Shown here one piece after another: positions 1-4,890 of a stretch of DNA of 15,148 nucleotides. The first letter of the stretch is position 1; each line of letters opens with the position of its first letter. The DNA is taken from positions 1 through 15,148 of the forward strand of contig JAGCZM010000166.1 of assembly GCA_017960005.1 (NCBI GenBank), given 5' to 3'. The DNA is from Eggerthellaceae bacterium (lineage in GTDB: Bacteria > Actinomycetota > Coriobacteriia > Coriobacteriales > Eggerthellaceae). The notes under the pieces are model-generated. The model made no database searches. It was not told the DNA's origin and was given only the letters and a program-made list of their open reading frames with translations. Made by a program: the position numbers and the translations under genes.

Positions 1-694
1 CCGAGATGGCATCCACGCGCATCGGCAGGAAATCTTTGACGCTCATGCCTTTTTCTACAACGTTGCTTTGAAGGAAGAAGATCATCCAGGGAGCGATGGT
101 TGTACCGATCATGGCGATCATCAAAGACAGGTATTGAGAATCGCCGAGCACGGTGGGAACCACCGTCGAGATGAGGGCGTCATCCCATTGGGGTTTACCC
201 ATGACGGCAGCGACGATATAAGTGACAAACACCAAAGAAAGAATCAAAAAGACACGTTCGACCCGTTTGTAGTTGCCGAACACGAGCAAAAGCCACACAC
301 CGACCGCCGATACGATGACGGTGAGGTATTTGGATACGCCGAACATCTCGAGACCCGAGGCGATACCGGCGAACTGGGAGATGACGGTGGAGACGTTGCC
401 GATGAGCAACGCGAGCATGGCAAGTGCCGTGAGCTTTATCCCGAAACTCTCTCTGATGAGCGCCGCAAAACCTTTGCCGGTTACCGCGCCCATGCGTCCC
501 GCGGTCAGCTGTACGACGATGAGCAGCAAGCACATGATGGGCAGTGCCCAAAGCGTTTTATACCCGAACAGGGCGCCGACTTGGCTGTAGGTGGCAATAC
601 CGCCGGCATCGTTTCCGGCCATGGCGGTGATGATACCGGGTCCCATGGCTGCCAAGACAATCCAAAGCTTGCTTTTCTTCTTCTTTTCTTCCAT
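1..694 (-). CDS. NRAMP-related divalent metal (probably Mg2+) transporter, C-terminus missing
   Basis: Integral membrane transporter of the SLC11/NRAMP family; 231 codons are visible and the gene continues past the left edge. The start is ATG at 694, in a frame with a TAG four codons upstream; there is no convincing Shine-Dalgarno. After a basic N-terminus (MEEKKKSK) come about six hydrophobic segments. TM1 carries GPG and then N27-D28-A29-G30-G31 where classical NRAMPs have DPGN. TM6 carries A200-P201-W202 where classical NRAMPs have MPH. Loss of the TM6 methionine, the soft ligand selecting Mn/Fe, is the pattern described for NRAMP-related magnesium transporters (NRMTs). The adjacent upstream gene encodes MgtE-like Mg2+-sensing domains, which also points to magnesium. 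Family assignment is firm; Mg2+ as substrate is inferred from the motif and context. Confidence 0.85.
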   Translation of the reverse strand, partial: MEEKKKKSKLWIVLAAMGPGIITAMAGNDAGGIATYSQVGALFGYKTLWALPIMCLLLIVVQLTAGRMGAVTGKGFAALIRESFGIKLTALAMLALLIGNVSTVISQFAGIASGLEMFGVSKYLTVIVSAVGVWLLLVFGNYKRVERVFLILSLVFVTYIVAAVMGKPQWDDALISTVVPTVLGDSQYLSLMIAMIGTTIAPWMIFFLQSNVVEKGMSVKDFLPMRVDAIS

Positions 695-2066
695 GCCCGA
701 CTACCCGCAAAAACCCATAGATGATGGGCATGACCCAGATTTGATAAAGCAAGGCGGTATAGAAGGCCAAAAACACGATGGCGCCGGCAACGATGGCAAC
801 CACATGGCTGGTCTTGGGTTTGGTGGCGTTGGAGGCATCCTCTTCGATGACATCCCATGCGTCGTCGGTGGTGACGATGCCGAGCATCTTGCCCGATTCG
901 TCGCATACAGGGATGGCGGTCAAATCGTATTTGAAGATGCTGTCGACGACTTCGGTCTCATCGACCTCGGGGGTTACCGAGATAACCTCGGTAAACATGA
1001 CATCGCTGACTTTCTTGGAAGGCTTTGCCAGCACCAAGGTGCGCAAAGACAGCAAACCGACGAGGTGTTGGTTCTCGTCGGTAACATAGACATAATGGAC
1101 GGCGGGCATATCCTCGTCGAGGTTGCGGATGACGTTGATGGCATCGGCGATGGTTTTGTCCTGCTCGACTGATACGTATTGGGTGGTCATCATGCCGCCT
1201 GCGGTGCCCTCTTTGTAGCCGAGCAATTGGCGGATTTCCGCGGCATCCTCAAGACCCATCAAACGAAGCAGTTTCTCCGCCTTCTCGTAAGGAAGATCAC
1301 GGACGATGTCGGCGGCGTCGTCGGGGTCCATGTTGCCCACCAATTCGGATGCTTTGCGCTCGCCCAACTCACCGATGAACTCGGCTTGGTACTCGTCGTC
1401 CATCTCGACGATGGTATCGGCTGCCTGTTCGGAATCGAGGTGCTTGAACACGTTGGCGCGCTGTGCCGGATCGAGTTGCTCCAAGATGTCTGCAACGTCT
1501 GCCGGATGGAGCTCATCAAGACGCTTGTGGGTGACGGAGAGCTGTACCTTGCTCAAATCGCGATCGAGCAAGTCCATGTAGTTCCATGCGATGATCTGCT
1601 CTTCTATCTCTTTCCCAAACAGCTTTGCAAGACCGCAGACGAACTTCTCGAACCACGGGGCAAATCCACGCAGGATACCGCGCGCGCCGACCTCGGCACC
1701 GAGCAATCTCAGTTGATTGTCGCCTTCGGAGAGCTTAAGGTCGTTTACGCGAACGACTTTAAGACCCTGCGTGTCGACGATTTGGCGGTTGAGCAGATCG
1801 CGTGCAAGCAAAATCTCTGCCGGCTGAAGGTAGCTGAAACGGATGTCTTTTGAGTCGACCTGCAGCGTGATGCCATCCTCATCGAATGAGGATACGTACT
1901 TGCGCCAAGAAATCATAAAGGGGACTTTGCCCGGGCCCTTGAATGCCAAACTGGTGATGCGCGGAAACACTTCACCGGTGGAGATGGCGAGATCGGATAC
2001 GGTTCCGATTTTCTCTCCTTGGGCATCCAAGACGGGTTTACCCAACATTTGCGAAACATAGATCAT
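558..2066 (-). CDS. PRC-barrel / MgtE_N / CBS-domain protein (MgtE-like Mg2+ sensor)
   Basis: Protein of 502 residues. Two PRC-barrel-like repeats occupy about 5-85 and 90-165. An MgtE N-domain (about 185-285) has the helical-repeat signatures HPADVADILEQLD and MDPDDAADIVRDL. A CBS pair follows (about 288-408), then a long hydrophobic stretch (421-457). In MgtE these cytosolic domains bind Mg2+ and gate the channel; the MgtE channel itself is absent, and an NRAMP-type transporter gene lies directly downstream. The ATG at 2066 is chosen over one 13 codons upstream because GGGAG lies five bases before it. From about residue 458 the frame enters the transporter gene out of register, giving a basic tail of about 45 residues (RKRCRRYCHLQPSRR) that looks like non-native translation. 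A frameshift, sequencing error or true overlap is possible. A role as Mg2+-responsive regulatory partner of the transporter is inferred. Confidence 0.85.
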   Translation of the reverse strand: MIYVSQMLGKPVLDAQGEKIGTVSDLAISTGEVFPRITSLAFKGPGKVPFMISWRKYVSSFDEDGITLQVDSKDIRFSYLQPAEILLARDLLNRQIVDTQGLKVVRVNDLKLSEGDNQLRLLGAEVGARGILRGFAPWFEKFVCGLAKLFGKEIEEQIIAWNYMDLLDRDLSKVQLSVTHKRLDELHPADVADILEQLDPAQRANVFKHLDSEQAADTIVEMDDEYQAEFIGELGERKASELVGNMDPDDAADIVRDLPYEKAEKLLRLMGLEDAAEIRQLLGYKEGTAGGMMTTQYVSVEQDKTIADAINVIRNLDEDMPAVHYVYVTDENQHLVGLLSLRTLVLAKPSKKVSDVMFTEVISVTPEVDETEVVDSIFKYDLTAIPVCDESGKMLGIVTTDDAWDVIEEDASNATKPKTSHVVAIVAGAIVFLAFYTALLYQIWVMPIIYGFLRVVGHGRKEEEKQALDCLGSHGTRYHHRHGRKRCRRYCHLQPSRRPVRV

Positions 2067-2158
2067 GTTTTCTCCCAACAATCGTTCACTCTGATAGGGG
2101 TGCATAACGAGGGCAACGACAAAGAATATGCCAAACGATGTTATGCGAGCGACTTAAT

Positions 2159-2288
2159 GCAGCCCATCCGGCTGCCAGTCAGGAGAAACTTCGAGCCGGA
2201 AGGTTACATACTGTGAGGTTTCGATTTTCGAACCTTCAAGTATTTTCCTTTCCTCATGTCGATAACCGCATGTGTTCGATGAATGCGG
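2159..2288 (-). promoter_or_regulatory. Leader/promoter region of the MgtE-like gene with several inverted repeats
   Basis: The 266 bases between the tRNA and the MgtE-like gene (2067-2332) hold no convincing gene. Three inverted repeats stand out: CCGCAT/ATGCGG at 2266-2288, AGGTTTCGA/TCGAACCT at 2216-2235, and GCAGCC/GGCTGC at 2159-2175. A smaller hairpin, CTCGG/CCGAG, sits at 2291-2305. Their position before a magnesium-related operon fits an operator or a structured 5' leader. I could not match them to the M-box, mini-ykkC or yybP-ykoY riboswitch cores, and I see no clear -35/-10 pair. Confidence 0.3.
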
Positions 2289-2332
2289 CACTCGGTTTAT
2301 CCGAGATTCTTCGGCCCGTTACAAAGCTTGAG

Positions 2333-2419
2333 TGGTGCGGGTGAAAGGACTTGAACCTTCACGGGGTAACCCCCATATGGACCTGAACCATACGCGTCTG
2401 CCAATTCCGCCACACCCGC
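2333..2419 (-). tRNA. tRNA-Leu (anticodon CAG)
   Basis: An 87-nt class II tRNA read from the minus strand. The acceptor stem GCGGGTG pairs with CACCCGC, followed by discriminator A and an encoded CCA (2333-2335). The D arm is GCG/CGC. The anticodon stem TATGG/CCATA encloses the loop TTCAGGT, giving anticodon CAG, which reads CUG leucine codons. The long variable arm GGGG-TTA-CCCC is typical of tRNA-Leu. The T arm is GAAGG-TTCAAGT-CCTTT. All stems are intact. Confidence 0.97.
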
Positions 2420-2459
2420 ATATCCGCTTTGCCAAAACAGCAAGGGGCCAAACGCACGT

Positions 2460-2488
2460 ATGATACTCAAAAGCGCTGTTCATTGCAA
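2460..2488 (-). promoter_or_regulatory. Sigma70-type promoter for tRNA-Leu
   Basis: On the minus strand TTGCAA (2483-2488) and TATCAT (2460-2465) are separated by exactly 17 bases, close to the housekeeping consensus. They lie about 40 bases before the mature tRNA 5' end. The tRNA therefore appears to be transcribed on its own. Confidence 0.65.
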
Positions 2489-2560
2489 GAAAACACCCCT
2501 CAAACCCACACGATTGGGGGTATGTGTTCGGGGTCGGGTATACAAAGATACCCCCGGAAC

Positions 2561-2593
2561 AAAAAGGATGAACCCACCTTACACCAGGTGGGT
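2561..2593 (-). terminator. Intrinsic terminator (minus strand) of the putative small RNA
   Basis: ACCCACCT/AGGTGGGT forms an 8-bp stem with a six-base loop (2572-2593). On the minus strand it is followed by TTCATCCTTTTTG. No minus-strand reading frame ends just before it and the previous gene already has a terminator at 2750-2778, so it implies a separate short transcript between the two. Confidence 0.6.
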
Positions 2594-2710
2594 GCTCTCA
2601 GTACGCTTCACAGCTTTCACGGCACGGTTGTGGTGAATCCCTAATCCGCGTGCAATGTTGAGCTCCCTTTAAAACAGTATCGGTTCATCATGTATGAGTC
2701 CCGAGGGCAT
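2561..2710 (-). ncRNA. Candidate stand-alone structured small RNA, family not established
   Basis: About 150 nt lying between the terminator of the upstream operon (2750-2778) and its own terminator (2561-2593), with no plausible reading frame. A -10-like TATACT is at 2716-2721, but no good -35 was found. The 5' segment GCCCUCGGGACUC can pair, with a few mismatches, with the segment ending GUACUGAGAGC. GCACG/CGUGC forms an internal hairpin. GAUGAACC (2685-2692) is also a perfect complement of GGUUCAUC (2566-2573), which would compete with or pseudoknot the first pairing. The block GAACCGAUACUGUUUUAAAG is reminiscent of 6S RNA, but the length is short for 6S, so I do not assign a family. It could instead be untranslated intergenic sequence. 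Confidence 0.4.
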
Positions 2711-2749
2711 CTGTCAGTATAAACCAGGATACGGGTATTCCCGTGTAAC

Positions 2750-2778
2750 AAAAAGATGACCCGGGATATCCCGGGTCA
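2750..2778 (-). terminator. Intrinsic terminator of the PP2C-to-kinase operon
   Basis: A perfect palindrome at 2757-2778 (TGACCCGGG, ATAT loop, CCCGGGTCA) is followed on the minus strand by TCTTTTTG. It starts 26 bases after the stop of the shikimate-kinase-like gene, the last gene of the operon. Confidence 0.85.
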
Positions 2779-2804
2779 CGAACCCACTTGATGCAAGCAT
2801 GTTT

Positions 2805-3320
2805 TTAAGCGAGGGCTTCCTCGACTTTGAGGACGGCTTCATGGATGGAAGTTCCGTCTACGTTGACGGTAATCTCGGCATATTTTTCGTAGAGGGGTTT
2901 GCGTTCGGCGTAAAGCTCCTCAAGGCTCATACCGATGCCGTTTTTGAGCACAACACCGCGGTTTTCGAAAGAACCGAGGCGGCGCTTGAGTTCGTCGAGA
3001 GAAAGCTCAAGATAAACGATGCGCCCAATTTCGGTGAGATGTCGCATCGCCTCATCGGAATAGACCGCGGATCCGCCGGGGGCAATCACGGACTCGTTTG
3101 CTTCGATGCCTTTGAGCACCGATCCTTCCACTTCGATGAACTCCTCGGGACCGCAGGCATCCAAAAGGCGTTGCAGGGTTTTGTCGCACTGCGACTGAAT
3201 CAACAAATCGCCATCGATATATCCGTATCCCAATCGTTTGGCCAACACGATACCCACCGAGCTTTTGCCCGCGCCGGGCATGCCGATGAGCACGATGTTG
3301 CTTTTAATCGCTTTGTCCAT
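2805..3320 (-). CDS. Shikimate kinase-like P-loop kinase (AroK family)
   Basis: Cytosolic protein of 171 residues, the usual size of shikimate kinase. The Walker A is GMPGAGKS (13-20), the DGD acid motif is at 36-38, PGGS (81-84) stands where the family has GGG, and ERKPLY (139-144) matches the C-terminal arginine motif. The segment corresponding to GExxFRxxE reads GPEEFIEVE (57-65), so the arginine that normally contacts shikimate is an isoleucine. The lid segment is also atypical (NRGVVL at 120-125). The fold and ATP use are clear, but the substrate may not be shikimate. ATG 3320 is preferred over one 13 codons upstream because GAAAGG precedes it. The start overlaps the end of the transporter gene by 17 bases, suggesting translational coupling. 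Last gene of the operon. Confidence 0.8.
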   Translation of the reverse strand: MDKAIKSNIVLIGMPGAGKSSVGIVLAKRLGYGYIDGDLLIQSQCDKTLQRLLDACGPEEFIEVEGSVLKGIEANESVIAPGGSAVYSDEAMRHLTEIGRIVYLELSLDELKRRLGSFENRGVVLKNGIGMSLEELYAERKPLYEKYAEITVNVDGTSIHEAVLKVEEALA

Positions 3321-4251
3321 CCGTGACCTTTCTTTTATTTTCTCGGAAACGCTCCACATACAACGGAACCGCTTCGCTCAATATTATGGCAATAAAAATG
3401 ACACCGAAGCCCAAACCGAGCTGTAAGGTGACAGTTTCATTATATAAAACAACGCTGAACAATGCGCCGAACACTGCCTCCAAACTCAAAATGATGGCGG
3501 CAGGCGCGGCATCCACCTTCTTGAGGCCGTAGTTCATGATGAGGTTGCATGCCGCAGAAGCCAAAATCACGAGGTATGCCATCTCCAGGTAAAACTGCGT
3601 GGTGGGAACGTAATCGGCAGGCCAGGTTTCGGTAAAAAGACCGACGATGAACCCGAGTATGCCGGCACCGATGAACTCCAAAGTGGTCAGCGGAATGATG
3701 TATTCGTTTTCGACCTTGAGATTGATATAGACGATAAGCAGCGCGTTGAATATCGCGCAGATAAAGGTCATGAAGTCCCCGAAACTCACGCTCAGATTCC
3801 CGTCCAAGGTAACCAGGCCCAAACCGATGAGGCAGACAAAGGCCGCAACGATGTGCAAAACGCCCGGTTTTTTCTTTGCCCATACCCACCATAAGAAAGG
3901 CACCATGACGCAGTAGGTTCCGGTGATAAACGCGTTTTTGCCCGGTGTGGTGTCGGTTAACCCGACCGTTTGGAACCAGTAGGATAAAAACAACAAAACC
4001 GCCAGAATGGCGCCCACGCTCAAAAGCTTTTTAGAGAAGGCTTTTTTGATGAGGGGGAAGGTAAACACCAACATGATAAGGCCGGTTGCCGTAAACCTCA
4101 CGCCGAGCAGATAGGACGGGGGAAACACGTCCACCGCGTTTTTCATGAACACGAAACTCGCTCCCCAGATGATGGGCGCAAGAAGCAAAAGCAACTTATA
4201 GGCAAATGAGGGGAGTTGTTTTTTCATGACAATCGGAGGATTTGACGACAC
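3304..4251 (-). CDS. EamA/DMT-superfamily permease
   Basis: Membrane protein of 315 residues with about ten hydrophobic segments arranged as two EamA repeats. The first repeat opens with the typical PIIWGASFVFMKNA. The second ends with the conserved SLEAVFGALFSVVLYNE block followed by a last helix. Members export amino acids, metabolites or nucleotide sugars; nothing here fixes the substrate. The first possible start is GTG at 4251, six bases after the nrdG stop, with a weak GGTAGG before it. An ATG at 4227 is the alternative and has no ribosome site. The charged C-terminal tail overlaps the start of the kinase gene. It lies in the same transcription unit as nrdG and the kinase-like gene, but a functional link between them is not evident. 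Confidence 0.9.
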   Translation of the reverse strand: MSSNPPIVMKKQLPSFAYKLLLLLAPIIWGASFVFMKNAVDVFPPSYLLGVRFTATGLIMLVFTFPLIKKAFSKKLLSVGAILAVLLFLSYWFQTVGLTDTTPGKNAFITGTYCVMVPFLWWVWAKKKPGVLHIVAAFVCLIGLGLVTLDGNLSVSFGDFMTFICAIFNALLIVYINLKVENEYIIPLTTLEFIGAGILGFIVGLFTETWPADYVPTTQFYLEMAYLVILASAACNLIMNYGLKKVDAAPAAIILSLEAVFGALFSVVLYNETVTLQLGLGFGVIFIAIILSEAVPLYVERFRENKRKVTDGQSD

Positions 4252-4257
4252 GTTTGC

Positions 4258-4884
4258 CTACCAGGCAACGGGTCTGGTGGGGAAGGCATCTTTTGCGGCT
4301 GTGACCGGATAATCGACAACATGTCCCGCTATTATCGATTTGGGTACGTCGATGACACGTTGGTTGGTCGAACCGCGCCAAATGACGTCCATGGACTTTC
4401 TGCTTTCGACAAAGGGACCGTCAACCAAGACATCGATATTGTCCAAAAAATCTTTGACGACTTTGGGATGCAGTTTATCGCTTGAGCTCGGCCGTGCGCT
4501 TTCGTCAAATACGGGCTCGTCGTCGCAGGGGGTGTTTGCGATACGCAGCAGATCTTCAAACAAATAGCCGGTATATGCCCATACTCCAAACCCCAACGCC
4601 TTGCAGCGTTTCGCGACCTCCGCGCAGGACAGCGCCTGCTCAAAAGGCTCTCCGCCGGATAAGGTTACGTCGCGGATGAGTCTGTTTTCTTTGATTTGAT
4701 CCATCAGCGCGTCGATGGTCTCGACATAGCCGTCCTCATCGCCGATCAGCTGGCTTTGGGGATTGTGGCATCCGGGGCAGTGATGGGAACAACCCTGCAC
4801 GAACACACCAAAACGCAGCCCCGGTCCATCGACGATGGATTCCGGAGCTGTGCCGTATAACAGTATTTTGGTCGGTTTGATCAT
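4258..4884 (-). CDS. nrdG: Anaerobic ribonucleoside-triphosphate reductase activating protein
   Basis: Radical SAM enzyme of 208 residues. In this family it uses a [4Fe-4S] cluster and S-adenosylmethionine to generate the glycyl radical on class III ribonucleotide reductase (NrdD), providing dNTPs without oxygen. The cluster cysteines are C32-x3-C36-x2-C39, in GCSHHCPGCHNPQ. SGGEP (76-80) is the SAM-binding GGE motif. DVLVDGPF (151-158) and RGSTNQRVIDV (170-180) are characteristic NrdG blocks. The polar stretch at about 117-140 is longer than in the roughly 155-residue enterobacterial protein. nrdD is not in this window. AGGAG four bases before the ATG overlaps the kinase stop codon, so translation is probably coupled. 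Unlinked NrdG and NrdD are common enough, though another glycyl-radical target cannot be excluded. Confidence 0.9.
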   Translation of the reverse strand: MIKPTKILLYGTAPESIVDGPGLRFGVFVQGCSHHCPGCHNPQSQLIGDEDGYVETIDALMDQIKENRLIRDVTLSGGEPFEQALSCAEVAKRCKALGFGVWAYTGYLFEDLLRIANTPCDDEPVFDESARPSSSDKLHPKVVKDFLDNIDVLVDGPFVESRKSMDVIWRGSTNQRVIDVPKSIIAGHVVDYPVTAAKDAFPTRPVAW

Positions 4885-4890
4885 TTACTC

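Noticed and set aside
2204..2257. 17-codon basic minus-strand ORF before the MgtE-like gene, considered as an MgtL-type leader peptide
   Set aside because: There is no ribosome-binding site and no terminator or attenuator nearby, and short ORFs of this size occur by chance.
2291..2305. CTCGG/CCGAG hairpin as the tRNA-Leu terminator
   Set aside because: The stem is only five base pairs and no T-run follows on the minus strand.
2067..2332. M-box magnesium riboswitch in the MgtE-like leader
   Set aside because: The conserved M-box core segments are not present.
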